Below the pieces are notes generated by a model. The model was not told where the DNA came from. It ran no database searches and worked only from the letters and a program-made list of their open reading frames with translations. Both the position numbers and the translations under genes were made by a program. From contig NZ_SMYZ01000035.1 of NCBI RefSeq assembly GCF_004919685.1, forward strand, positions 1-47,844: a stretch of DNA of 47,844 nucleotides. The letters are read 5' to 3'. This document shows positions 26,534 to 34,399 of the stretch, one piece after another. Origin of the DNA: Mesorhizobium norvegicum. Lineage in GTDB: Bacteria; Pseudomonadota; Alphaproteobacteria; Rhizobiales; Rhizobiaceae. Position 1 is the stretch's first letter; each line of letters opens with the position of its first letter.

Positions 26534-27517
26534 CTAGATTCCGTCGGGCACCATGGTCGGCCCGGTGCTTTCGGCGACGATCTTTCGCCGGCCGACGATC
26601 CGCTCGCGGTAGAGCGCATAGAGGCCGGAGCCGATGATGATGGTGGCGCCGACGATCATCGGCAGATCGGGAATATCGGCGAAGATGAACAGGCCAAGCA
26701 GGATCGACCAGATCAGCGCCGTGTAGCGGAACGGCGCGATGAAGGAGATGTCGCCCGCCCGCATCGCCATGATGATGAACTGGTAGCCGATCAGCACCAG
26801 GACAGCAGCCAGGGCCAACAAGGCCGTGCTGTTGCCCGTCATCGGTGTCCAGCCTCCCATCGGCGACAACAGCACCGCGCCGACAATTGTCATGGCAAGC
26901 GCGGTCGCGGTCGACACCAGCAATGTCGGAATGGCCTTGGGAATCCGCTTGGTGGCGAGATCGCGCACCGCACAACAGGCGACGCTGGCCAGCGCCGACA
27001 GCGAGTAGATGCTGAACCCTTCGAAGCCCGGCCGTACGATGATCAGCACGCCGGCAAATCCGATGGCGATGGCCAGCCAACGTCGCCATCCGACAGCCTC
27101 GCCGAAGACAAGTGCCGCCCCCATCGTCACCGCCAGCGGCAGCGCCTGCAGCACCGCCGAAACATTGGCGATCGGCAAATGGGCGAGGGCGACGAGAAAA
27201 CTCACCGTGGCGCCGGCCTCGCTGATCACGCGCAAGGCCACCAGCGGCTGCAGCATCGAACCCGGGCGGGAGAGCGCGCCGCGCTGCCAGGCGAGCAAGC
27301 CGACGAAAAGCGAAGCGAAAGCCCCACGGATCAACATGACCTGCGCCATGTTCATCGATTGCGACGAGTATTTGGTAATGGCGTCGTTGAGCGTAAAGCC
27401 GGCCATCGCCACCATCATGAACAACGCGCCGCGAAGATTTGGAGACAGGGGCAAGACGATTACCGGTTCCGCTTTGCAGCAAGCCTGTAACAGCCGGGCA
27501 TGAAACAGCAACAGCAA
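26534..27517 (-). CDS. EamA-family DMT transporter
   Basis: The 327-residue protein has ten membrane segments in two EamA halves (first from about 30 to 160, second from about 175 to 305). The second half holds the typical GLYALYRERIVGRRK end, and PFRYTALIWSILLGLFIFADIP is the conserved eighth-ninth segment. Such drug/metabolite transporters export amino acids, nucleobases or drugs. The substrate is unknown. The 27517 ATG precedes a short hydrophobic lead. An in-frame TTG at 27454, close to segment one, is a possible alternative start. Confidence 0.88.
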   Translation of the reverse strand: MLLLFHARLLQACCKAEPVIVLPLSPNLRGALFMMVAMAGFTLNDAITKYSSQSMNMAQVMLIRGAFASLFVGLLAWQRGALSRPGSMLQPLVALRVISEAGATVSFLVALAHLPIANVSAVLQALPLAVTMGAALVFGEAVGWRRWLAIAIGFAGVLIIVRPGFEGFSIYSLSALASVACCAVRDLATKRIPKAIPTLLVSTATALAMTIVGAVLLSPMGGWTPMTGNSTALLALAAVLVLIGYQFIIMAMRAGDISFIAPFRYTALIWSILLGLFIFADIPDLPMIVGATIIIGSGLYALYRERIVGRRKIVAESTGPTMVPDGI

Positions 27518-27575
27518 AGGGCTGGGCCACAGCCTTGTTTGTGGCCCAGAAGATCGCCTGCAATGGCGGCAGAAC

Positions 27576-27935
27576 TTACTTCTTCGGCGTCAGCACCTCG
27601 GTGCCATTGCCTTCCTTGCCGGCGATCGTCCACAGACCATGCAGCGAGCCGTCGTCCATCATCTTGTAGACGACGAGGCCGATATCCTTGCCCATGACAT
27701 AGCCGGCGGAGAAGGCGTCATCGTTGCGCATGCAGATGCCATCGGAAGATGAGCCGCCCGTCTCCCAGTGGATCGTGCAGGTCGTTCCGCTGGTCAGCGC
27801 GATGGTTGCCTCGCCGCCATAGGGCGATCCATCGAAATTGGTGCCGGCGACGGTATAGGTGCCGCCGATCGACTGGGCCGCCGCGGGCAGGGCGGCGAGG
27901 CCCAGCAGTGCAAGAGAAAGAATGAGTTTGCGCAT
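27576..27935 (-). CDS. Small secreted protein of unknown function
   Basis: The 119-residue product has a clear signal peptide (1-20, ending AAAQ). The mature part is a compact, Gly- and Thr-rich beta-type domain: GGTYTVAGTNFDGSPYGG, a TTCTIHWETGG segment and an end reading HGLWTIAGKEGNGTE. Two Cys residues may pair. I recognise this as a repeat-like family of short rhizobial exported proteins but cannot name its function. It is separated from the neighbouring transporter gene by 58 bases. Confidence 0.75.
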   Translation of the reverse strand: MRKLILSLALLGLAALPAAAQSIGGTYTVAGTNFDGSPYGGEATIALTSGTTCTIHWETGGSSSDGICMRNDDAFSAGYVMGKDIGLVVYKMMDDGSLHGLWTIAGKEGNGTEVLTPKK

Positions 27936-28054
27936 GGTGTATTCCCCCTGTGAGCGAAGAGCCGCTTACAGGGAAGGCTAGGCTGGAACAAGCTGGCCGT
28001 AAATCCGGCTGCGGTTCGCGAACAAGACTTTTTCTGGGGTGTGGTCCGAAACCG

Positions 28055-28528
28055 TCATGGCCCCTTGAGACTGCCGGCGATGGCGCCGACCAGCGGGTCG
28101 TATTTCGACTTCAGGGCCGGCGGGTAGTCGACCCAGACCGTGCGGATGACGCCATCCCCACCGAACAGGCGCCGCTCGTAGAAGACCTTCCCATCCTTCA
28201 AGCCGGACAGCACTGCCCAGTCCTTTCCGGCCTTGCTGTAGGTGACCTTGTAGCCCGGCTCCTTGCTCGCCTTCTCCGCCGCGACAAAGCCTTTCGGCGT
28301 ATCGTCGTCGACGTTGAGGATGCCCGAGCAGATCAGGCTGGCACCATCGGCACTCAGCCATTGCTGTCCGTCGCCATTGTCGGGCTCGGGCTGGCGATCT
28401 GTGAAGACATCGTCGGGAAAGGTGCAGACGGTGCCGAAGCGCTCGTTCACATAGGTGAACGGCGCGGCAATTGCGGTGCTCGCCGCGAGCGCAGCGAAAA
28501 ACGTCCCGATTGAAAAGAGCTGCCGCAT
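28055..28528 (-). CDS. Secreted protein of unknown function
   Basis: From the ATG at 28528 the protein has 157 residues with a signal peptide (about 1-22, ending AIAAP). The mature domain contains ERFGTVCTFPDDVF, two Cys residues, and a Tyr- and Lys-rich C-terminal part. No catalytic motif is visible. The upstream ATG at 28555 is in frame but lacks the signal-peptide position. It is downstream of moaA on the same strand, 57 bases away. Confidence 0.75.
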   Translation of the reverse strand: MRQLFSIGTFFAALAASTAIAAPFTYVNERFGTVCTFPDDVFTDRQPEPDNGDGQQWLSADGASLICSGILNVDDDTPKGFVAAEKASKEPGYKVTYSKAGKDWAVLSGLKDGKVFYERRLFGGDGVIRTVWVDYPPALKSKYDPLVGAIAGSLKGP

Positions 28529-28584
28529 GTCTTGCCCCGAAGTCGATGACCGCACGGCAATTCTTGCACAGATCGGCGGGAAGG

Positions 28585-29580
28585 TCAGCCGCCGGTGACG
28601 CTCATGTGGCGCGACACCGATGGGCGGCTGGTGCGGCGGTCGATGATGAAGTCATGGCCTTTCGGCTTGCGGCCGATCGCTTCATCTATTGCCGCGGCGA
28701 CCAGTTCGTTGCCTTCGGAGGCCCGCAACGGTGCGCGCAGGTCAGCGGCATCTTCCTGGCCGAGGCACATATAGAGCGTGCCGGTACAGGTCAGCCGGAC
28801 GCGGTTGCAGCTTTCGCAGAAATTGTGCGTCATCGGCGTGATGAAGCCGAGCCGCCCGCCGGTCTCACCGACATGGACGTAGCGCGCCGGGCCGCCGGTC
28901 TTGAAGGGAATGTCGGTCAGCGTGAACTGGCGTTCCAGCGCCGCGCGCAGCAGCGACAGCGGCAAATACTGGTCCGTGCGGTCGCCCTCGATCTCGCCCA
29001 TCGGCATGGTTTCGATGACCGTCAGGTCCATGCCGCGGCCATGCGCCCAGCGCATCATCTCGGGCAGTTCGGCGTCGTTGAAATCCTTCAGCGCCACCGC
29101 GTTGAGCTTGACCTTCAGCCCGGCCGCCTGCGCGGCATCGATGCCTTGCATGACCTTGTCGAGATGGCCCCAGCGGGTGATTTTGTGGAATTTGTCGGCA
29201 TCGAGCGTGTCCAGGGACACGTTGATGCGCTTGACGCCGCAATCGGCGAGTTCGGCGGCAAAGCGCGACAGTTGCGAGCCGTTGGTGGTCAGCGTCAGTT
29301 CTTCCAGCGCGCCGCTCTCGAGATGCCGCGACAACTGGCGCACCAGATGCATGATGTTCTTGCGAACCAGCGGCTCACCGCCGGTGAGGCGCAATCTCCT
29401 GACGCCCTTTTCGATGAAGACCGTGCAGAGCCGGTCGAGTTCTTCCAGTGACAGCAGGTCTTTCTTCGGCAGAAAGGCCATGTCCTCGGCCATGCAATAG
29501 GTGCAACGGAAATCGCAGCGGTCGGTGACCGACACTCTGAGATAGCTGATCGTGCGACCAAAGGGGTCGATCATGTCCAT
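28585..29580 (-). CDS. moaA: GTP 3',8-cyclase MoaA
   Basis: This radical SAM enzyme starts molybdenum cofactor synthesis by converting GTP to 3',8-cH2GTP. The N-terminal cluster ligands Cys22, Cys26 and Cys29 lie in CDFRCTYC. Cys255, Cys258 and Cys272 form the C-terminal cluster in [18 protein letters not shown]. The chain ends with the Gly-Gly that inserts near the active site. The 331-residue length is normal. It is coded about 2 kb upstream of mobA, mobB and the transporter gene on the same strand. I saw no Moco riboswitch in the 175 bases before it. Confidence 0.96.
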   Translation of the reverse strand: MDMIDPFGRTISYLRVSVTDRCDFRCTYCMAEDMAFLPKKDLLSLEELDRLCTVFIEKGVRRLRLTGGEPLVRKNIMHLVRQLSRHLESGALEELTLTTNGSQLSRFAAELADCGVKRINVSLDTLDADKFHKITRWGHLDKVMQGIDAAQAAGLKVKLNAVALKDFNDAELPEMMRWAHGRGMDLTVIETMPMGEIEGDRTDQYLPLSLLRAALERQFTLTDIPFKTGGPARYVHVGETGGRLGFITPMTHNFCESCNRVRLTCTGTLYMCLGQEDAADLRAPLRASEGNELVAAAIDEAIGRKPKGHDFIIDRRTSRPSVSRHMSVTGG

Positions 29581-29754
29581 GCTTCAAACGCTTCCCGTGG
29601 CCCTGAACGGCGTCGTTATATACCGCTATGTGATACGATCCGGCCGTTCATTCAAGATACCGCTTCTCGATCTTTGGTAACATCCCTCAGCCGACATCGC
29701 ATGTCGGTCGGCTTATCAGGTCTTTTCCCGTTTGGCGAAGCGGCGTAGGGAAGG

Positions 29755-30132
29755 GTGGATGATACGGGATCGCACAGCATGACCGCACCGAAAGAACTCA
29801 GGGTCTCGAAGGACCGCAAACTGCTGTCCGTCACCTTTCCCGACCATCGGCCGTTCGAATTGCCGGCGGAACTGCTGCGCGTCGCCTCGCCATCGGCCGA
29901 GGTGCAGGGCCATTCGCCCGAACAGCGGGTGACGGTTCCCGGCAAGCGCAATGTGGCGATCCTGAAGATCGAGCCGGTCGGCAACTATGCTGTCCGCATC
30001 ACCTTCGACGATTTCCACGACACCGGTATCTTCACCTGGAATTACCTGCACACGCTCGGCCACGAGAAGGATGCACGCTGGGACGCCTATCTCGCCGAGC
30101 TCGCGGAAAAGGGCTTGAGCCGGGACCGCTAA
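29755..30132 (+). CDS. DUF971 domain protein
   Basis: This small (125-residue) protein is one DUF971 domain: LRVSKDRKLLSVTFPDHRPFELPAELLRVASPSAEV, then NVAILKIEPVGNYAVRITFDDFHDTGIFTW. The domain is the N-terminal part of gamma-butyrobetaine hydroxylases and also occurs alone, with links to iron-sulfur proteins. Here it stands alone. The ATG at 29755 has AGGGAAGGGTGG just ahead. ATG at 29779 is a possible start that would trim eight residues. Confidence 0.85.
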   Translation: MDDTGSHSMTAPKELRVSKDRKLLSVTFPDHRPFELPAELLRVASPSAEVQGHSPEQRVTVPGKRNVAILKIEPVGNYAVRITFDDFHDTGIFTWNYLHTLGHEKDARWDAYLAELAEKGLSRDR

Positions 30133-30203
30133 GCTATCCCGACATTGTCGTCAAAGCGTCATCGATGTGGGGTAACGCCGGCAAAGGTTTGGAGACGAAA
30201 AAG

Positions 30204-30815
30204 ATGTCCGTCATCACCACGGTCGAGCAGCTCGAGGCGCTCTATGGCGTCCCTGGCGAGGCCTCTCTGGTCAAGGAACTCGACCACGTCATTCCAGAAT
30301 ATGCCGCCTTCATCGAAGCCTCGCCCTTCGTCGCGCTGGCGACCGGCGGGCCGGAGGGGCTGGATTGCTCGCCGCGCGGCGATCTCGCCGGCTTCGTGCG
30401 CATCCACGATCCGAAGACGCTGATGATGCCGGACCGTCGCGGCAACAACCGCGCCGATTCGCTCAGAAACATCATCCGCGACCCGCGCGTCGGCCTGCTG
30501 TTCCTGGTGCCGGGCTCCGGCACGACGCTGCGCGTCAATGGCCGCGCTCATATCACCACGGACACAGCGCTGTGTGCGTCATTCATGGTGGACGGCAAGG
30601 CGGCGCGATCGGTAACCGTCGTCGACATCGATTCGGTCTACTTCCAATGCGCCCGCGCCATCGTCCGCTCCGAACTCTGGAACCCGGCAAGGCACGTCGA
30701 CCCGAAGTCGCTGCCGACGCCCGGACAGATCCTGGAAATCACCAGCCGCAAGACCATCGACGGCGAGACCTACGACAAGGAATGGCCGGAGCGGGCGAAG
30801 AAGACGATGTGGTAA
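30204..30815 (+). CDS. PPOX-class FMN-dependent flavin protein (pyridoxamine oxidase family)
   Basis: The product is a flavin-binding split barrel of the pyridoxamine 5'-phosphate oxidase superfamily, DR_2398-like subgroup. It has FVALATGGPEGLDCSPRGDLAGFVRIHD, a NRADSLRNIIRDPRVGLLFLVPG strand pair and NGRAHITTD. Such proteins bind FMN and may reduce small molecules or F420-like substrates. The true activity is unknown. ATG 30204 has GGAG ten bases ahead and leads into the domain. Upstream is the DUF971 gene on the same strand. Confidence 0.85.
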   Translation: MSVITTVEQLEALYGVPGEASLVKELDHVIPEYAAFIEASPFVALATGGPEGLDCSPRGDLAGFVRIHDPKTLMMPDRRGNNRADSLRNIIRDPRVGLLFLVPGSGTTLRVNGRAHITTDTALCASFMVDGKAARSVTVVDIDSVYFQCARAIVRSELWNPARHVDPKSLPTPGQILEITSRKTIDGETYDKEWPERAKKTMW

Positions 30816-30835
30816 GCTCAGGGCTGAAAGGGTGG

Positions 30836-31288
30836 CTAAGCCTCCTTCAGCACCTCATAGATCTTGCGCATCTGCTCGCCGATCATGTCGCACTGTTCCG
30901 GCGTCGACTGGCTCATCGCCTTCTCGATCAGCGCCATATGCACTTTCAGCGCCTGCATCAGCAGCGCCTCGCCGGCCTCGGTGAGTGCGAGACGCAAGAT
31001 GCGCTTGTCCTTCTCGTCGCCTTCGCGGCGCAACAGGCCGCGCGCTTCGAGCTGCGGCAAAAGCATGGTGATGTTGGAGCGGCCAACGAGCAGCTTGCGG
31101 GCAAGGTCGTGCTGCGACATGCCGGGGTGGCGATAGAGGTTCATCAGCACGTCGAGCTGCGCCGGCTTCAGGTCGAGCGGCGCGAGTTTTATCGCCAGCG
31201 TGCGCTCCAGCACATGGCAGGCGCGCGCCACCGCGACCCAGTTGCGAAAACGCGGGTTGTCCCAAGGTAGCTCTTGTTTATTGTTCAT
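30836..31288 (-). CDS. MarR family transcriptional regulator
   Basis: The 150-residue protein has the winged helix-turn-helix of MarR: a HPGMSQHDLARKLLVGRSNITM recognition region (about 54-75) and RREGDEKDKRILRLALTEAGEALL for the wing and first dimer helix. It is divergent from the alpha/beta hydrolase gene, with 47 bases between. Two palindromes cover this space and the start of the regulator gene, so it probably represses itself and the hydrolase. The inducer is unknown, likely a small phenolic or a substrate of the hydrolase. Confidence 0.9.
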   Translation of the reverse strand: MNNKQELPWDNPRFRNWVAVARACHVLERTLAIKLAPLDLKPAQLDVLMNLYRHPGMSQHDLARKLLVGRSNITMLLPQLEARGLLRREGDEKDKRILRLALTEAGEALLMQALKVHMALIEKAMSQSTPEQCDMIGEQMRKIYEVLKEA

Positions 31289-31316
31289 CTTTGAACTATT
31301 ATGTTCATGCTTGAAC
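31283..31316. promoter_or_regulatory. Twin palindromic operators for the MarR regulator
   Basis: Two 14-base palindromes of the form GTTCA-N4-TGAAC lie at 31283-31296 and 31303-31316, 20 bases centre to centre. One covers the MarR start codon and its ribosome-site region. Both lie before the hydrolase gene. Two turns of the helix between centres would put both dimers on the same DNA face. Confidence 0.75.
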
Positions 31317-31335
31317 GTATGGATGGATTCTCACT

Positions 31336-32244
31336 ATGGCATCATTCGGGCTGAAGGTCATCCGGGGCGTGTTTGGTGCGGCCGAGCGTGTCGCGCCACG
31401 CCTGACCGGGCGCGCGGCGTTCGAATTGTTCTGCCGCACGCCGAGCGTCAAGGCGCTCAGCGACGGCGAACGCCGCGCCATCGATCGCGCTGCCGAGTTC
31501 ATGACCGAGGCGCGTCATCACCGGCTGAAGACCGCGACCGGCTGCGTCATGGTGCACGAGTTCCGCCCGGAGCCGGGCAGGGCAGTCGCCGGCACGGTGC
31601 TTGTCGTCCATGGCTGGCGCTCGCGCACCGAATACATGCGCGTGCTGATCGAAGGCTATCGTGCCGCCGGCTACAGGGTCGTTTCGCTTGACCTGCCTGG
31701 CCACGGCCAGTCGCAGGGCCGGCGCTTGAACATGGTCAATGCCGTGGATGCGGTGCGGGTCGCCGGCGAATGGTTCGGCCCGTTCGTGGCGGCGGTCGGT
31801 CATTCCTTCGGCGGCGCCGTCGCCGCCAATGCCATCGCCGGTTCGGTCAAGAACATCCCGCCGCTGGCGGCCGGACGACTGGTGCTGATCGCGGCGCCAA
31901 GTTCCCTGCCGGCGATCTTTGCCGACTTCAGCCGCATGCTCAATGTCGGCCCGCGCTCGCAGGCCGCCATGGCCGACCGTGTCGAACATCTTTCCGGCCG
32001 GCCGCTGCACGAATTCACCGGCGACCGCCAGCTTGCCCACGCGCCGGTGCCGACCCTGGTCATCCACGCCCCGGACGACCGCGAAGTCTCGGCCGATCAT
32101 GCAAGGCGCTATGCCGGCGCCGGCGGCCATGTTCGGCTTTACTGGGCTGATGGGCTCGGCCACCGCCGTATTCTCGCGGACAAGGGTGTGGTCGAACGCG
32201 CCGTCGACTTCGTGACGCATCGCGAGCCGTCGCTGCTGCATTGA
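31336..32244 (+). CDS. Alpha/beta hydrolase
   Basis: The 302-residue enzyme has the oxyanion segment VVHGW (91-95), the nucleophile Ser157 in GHSFGG, an acid region around HAPDDREVS, and His in GLGHRRIL near the C-terminus. These make a complete catalytic triad. No signal peptide is present, so it acts in the cytoplasm. Its substrate is probably an ester or lipid-like compound, given the MarR partner. It is a single-gene unit behind the operator pair. Confidence 0.88.
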   Translation: MASFGLKVIRGVFGAAERVAPRLTGRAAFELFCRTPSVKALSDGERRAIDRAAEFMTEARHHRLKTATGCVMVHEFRPEPGRAVAGTVLVVHGWRSRTEYMRVLIEGYRAAGYRVVSLDLPGHGQSQGRRLNMVNAVDAVRVAGEWFGPFVAAVGHSFGGAVAANAIAGSVKNIPPLAAGRLVLIAAPSSLPAIFADFSRMLNVGPRSQAAMADRVEHLSGRPLHEFTGDRQLAHAPVPTLVIHAPDDREVSADHARRYAGAGGHVRLYWADGLGHRRILADKGVVERAVDFVTHREPSLLH

Positions 32245-32257
32245 GCGTCGATCGAGG

Positions 32258-32653
32258 CTATTTCTTCTTCTCGCCGGGTTCGACCGGCAGTCCGGCCGCC
32301 TTCCAGGCGGTGTAGCCGCCAAGGATGTGCTTGACCGGCGAAAGCCCCATGTCCTGCGCCGTCTTGGTGGCCAGCGCCGAGCGCCAGCCGCCGGCGCAGA
32401 AAAAGACAAAGCTCTTTCCCGAGGCGAAGAACGGCTTGTGGTAAGGGCTTTCGGGATCGATCCAGAATTCCAGCATGCCGCGCGTGACATGTTTGGCGCC
32501 GGGAATCCTGCCGTCGCGTTCCACCTCGCGAGGGTCGCGCAGATCGACGAAGATGGTGTCCTCATCGTCGAGCAGCCCGGCTGCTTCCTCCGGCGAAACC
32601 ACCTCGATCTCGGCGTTCGCCTCGTCGAGCAGTTCGCGATAACCCTTTTTCAC
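32258..32653 (-). CDS. Rhodanese-like sulfurtransferase
   Basis: From the GTG at 32653 the protein has 131 residues and one rhodanese domain: the IFVDLRDPREVERDGRIPGA CH2A-like motif, and the active-site loop CAGGWRS with Cys86 accepting sulfur. GGYTAWKAAGLPVEP closes the domain. The GTG start is favoured by GGGAGGGATGAG immediately upstream. An upstream ATG (32734) would add a poor leading segment. It lies downstream of the TetR regulator on the same strand with 77 bases between. Confidence 0.85.
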   Translation of the reverse strand: MKKGYRELLDEANAEIEVVSPEEAAGLLDDEDTIFVDLRDPREVERDGRIPGAKHVTRGMLEFWIDPESPYHKPFFASGKSFVFFCAGGWRSALATKTAQDMGLSPVKHILGGYTAWKAAGLPVEPGEKKK

Positions 32654-32730
32654 GCTCTCATCCCTCCCGGCCTTGCTGGCCCCCAGCGTTGCTGGCAAGT
32701 CCGGATTTCGAGCACAACAGCCGGCGTTTG

Positions 32731-33345
32731 TCACGCCGCCACGATGCCGGCCATTGTCTTCCAGGCAGCCATGGCCCCGGCCACGGTTGCCAGCAGGGCA
32801 GCGTGCGATGCACCGTCGCGGGCCTGGATCGACATGCCGTGCTGAACCGTGGCGAAGAAGGTCGCGGCGGCGCCGCAGTCGAAATCCGCCGGCAGTTCGC
32901 CTTCGGCAACACCGCGCTCGAGACGCTTTTGCAGGGCGCTATGGTTTTCGGCGCGACGGCGGCGCAGATCGTCGCAGATGGCGCCGCGGCTCGAGTCCTG
33001 ATGCAGCGCGCCGAGTGCGATCAGGCAGCCCTGCGGGCGATCGGTCTGCGCATAGGCTTTCGCCGTCAGGCACAAGAATTGTTCGATCGCCAGCCGCGCT
33101 GTCGGTGCTTCCTCCAGCGCCAGCCAGATATCTGCCCCTTCGGTGCGCGAATAAAGCTCCGTCGCCTCCAGGAACAGCGCCTCCTTGCTGCCGAAGGCGG
33201 CATAGAGGCTGGGCGAGTTGATGCCCATGGCGGCGGTCAGCTCGCTCATCGATGCGCCTTCGTAGCCACGGGCCCAAAAGACCTCCATCGCGCAGCGCAA
33301 TGCTAAGGTTCGATCGAAGGTGCGGGGGCGGCCTCGTTCCGACAT
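32731..33345 (-). CDS. TetR/AcrR family regulator
   Basis: The 204-residue regulator has an N-terminal helix-turn-helix: GRPRTFDRTLALRCAMEVFWARGYEG, then MSELTAAMGINSPSLYAAFGSKEAL. The C-terminal ligand pocket is all-helical. It is divergent from the SDR oxidoreductase gene, with a long inverted repeat between them, so it probably controls that oxidoreductase and itself. No ligand can be deduced. Confidence 0.92.
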   Translation of the reverse strand: MSERGRPRTFDRTLALRCAMEVFWARGYEGASMSELTAAMGINSPSLYAAFGSKEALFLEATELYSRTEGADIWLALEEAPTARLAIEQFLCLTAKAYAQTDRPQGCLIALGALHQDSSRGAICDDLRRRRAENHSALQKRLERGVAEGELPADFDCGAAATFFATVQHGMSIQARDGASHAALLATVAGAMAAWKTMAGIVAA

Positions 33346-33362
33346 GACGCTCTTTTCTGTGT

Positions 33363-33425
33363 TGATCGATACATAATTCAGTTGACGCCGACGGGCAAGG
33401 CTGACAGATATTTATGTATCGATCA
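33363..33425. promoter_or_regulatory. Inverted repeat pair, probable TetR operators
   Basis: A 14-base sequence at 33363-33376 (TGATCGATACATAA) recurs exactly as its reverse complement at 33412-33425. The 35 bases between are not repeated. Each arm lies near the start of one of the two divergent genes, which fits a repressor controlling both. Confidence 0.7.
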
Positions 33426-33444
33426 TTACAAAAAGGAGAAATCG

Positions 33445-34191
33445 ATGTCATCCAATCAACTGGGCGGCAAGGCCGCGCTCGTCACCGGCGGCAGTCGCGG
33501 CATCGGTGCGGCGATCGCACGACGGCTCGCGGCCGACGGCGCCAGTGTCGCGCTGACTTATGTGCATGGTGAGGAGCAGGCCCGCGCTGTTGTCGCTGAC
33601 ATTGAGGCCAAGGGTGGCCGCGCCATTGCGATCAAGGCCGACAACCGCGATGCCGTGGCCATAGACAAGGCCGTCGATGACGCCGTGACCGCATTCGGGC
33701 GACTCGACATCCTGGTCAACAGCGCCGGTATCTGGCGCGCCGCGCCGATCGATACGCTGTCGCTCGCCGATTTCGATGAAACCATGGAGGTCAATCTCAG
33801 AGCTCCGTTCATCGCCTCGAAGGCAGCGGCCGCGCATATGGGCGAGGGCGGCAGAATCATCTCGATCGGCAGCAATCTTGCCGAACGGGTCACCGACACC
33901 AGTCTTGGCGCCTATTCGACCAGCAAGGCGGCGCTGGTCGGCCTGACCAAGGCGCTGGCGCGCGACCTCGGCCCACGCGGCATCACCGCCAATGTCGTTC
34001 ACCCCGGTTCGACCGACACCGACATGAACCCGGCTAACGGCCCGCATGCCGAACACCAGCGCCAGAAGATGGCAACGCCTCGCTTCGGCAAGGCCGAGGA
34101 CATCGCCGGCATGGTCGCCTGGCTGGCAGGGCCGGAAGGCCGTTTCGTCACTGGCGCCGCGCTGACCATCGATGGCGGCGCCAACGCCTGA
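33445..34191 (+). CDS. Short-chain dehydrogenase/reductase
   Basis: The 248-residue classical SDR has TGGSRGIG (14-21) for NAD(P), NSAG (92-95) and the catalytic Ser143, Tyr157 and Lys161 in YSTSK. It ends with FVTGAALTIDGGAN. Length and motifs are standard. Substrate and cofactor choice are not shown. AAAAGGAGAA provides the ribosome site for ATG 33445. It is expressed opposite to a TetR regulator, so it is probably an inducible oxidoreductase. Confidence 0.93.
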   Translation: MSSNQLGGKAALVTGGSRGIGAAIARRLAADGASVALTYVHGEEQARAVVADIEAKGGRAIAIKADNRDAVAIDKAVDDAVTAFGRLDILVNSAGIWRAAPIDTLSLADFDETMEVNLRAPFIASKAAAAHMGEGGRIISIGSNLAERVTDTSLGAYSTSKAALVGLTKALARDLGPRGITANVVHPGSTDTDMNPANGPHAEHQRQKMATPRFGKAEDIAGMVAWLAGPEGRFVTGAALTIDGGANA

Positions 34192-34209
34192 TCCGCAATG
34201 GATTTCGCG

Positions 34210-34236
34210 GCTGGAGCGGAAACACCCCGCTCCAGC
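34210..34236. terminator. Hairpin after the SDR gene
   Basis: A 10-bp perfect stem (34210-34219 with 34227-34236) and a seven-base loop follow the SDR stop by about 20 bases. No T-run follows, so it may be a weak terminator or transcript-end stabiliser rather than a classic intrinsic terminator. Confidence 0.5.
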
Positions 34237-34399
34237 GTCACGATGTTGTGAAACCGTTCTGCAACAGGCGTTCCAAAATTTATGAAAGCTTAACGAAATC
34301 GGTATGAATCAGTATAGTCGCGCCTTACATCCGCCATGCGGTGAGCGGGACGATCTAGCGTGCGGAACGGGAACCGGTTGCGGCCGGAGCGGGTGATCC

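Noticed and set aside
26478..27563. Upstream extension of the mobA frame through the DMT transporter region
   Set aside because: The MobA signature begins at 26477. The extension is out of frame with the real transporter and looks like an alternative reading of it.
29581..29754. Molybdenum cofactor riboswitch before moaA
   Set aside because: No matching conserved pairing was seen.
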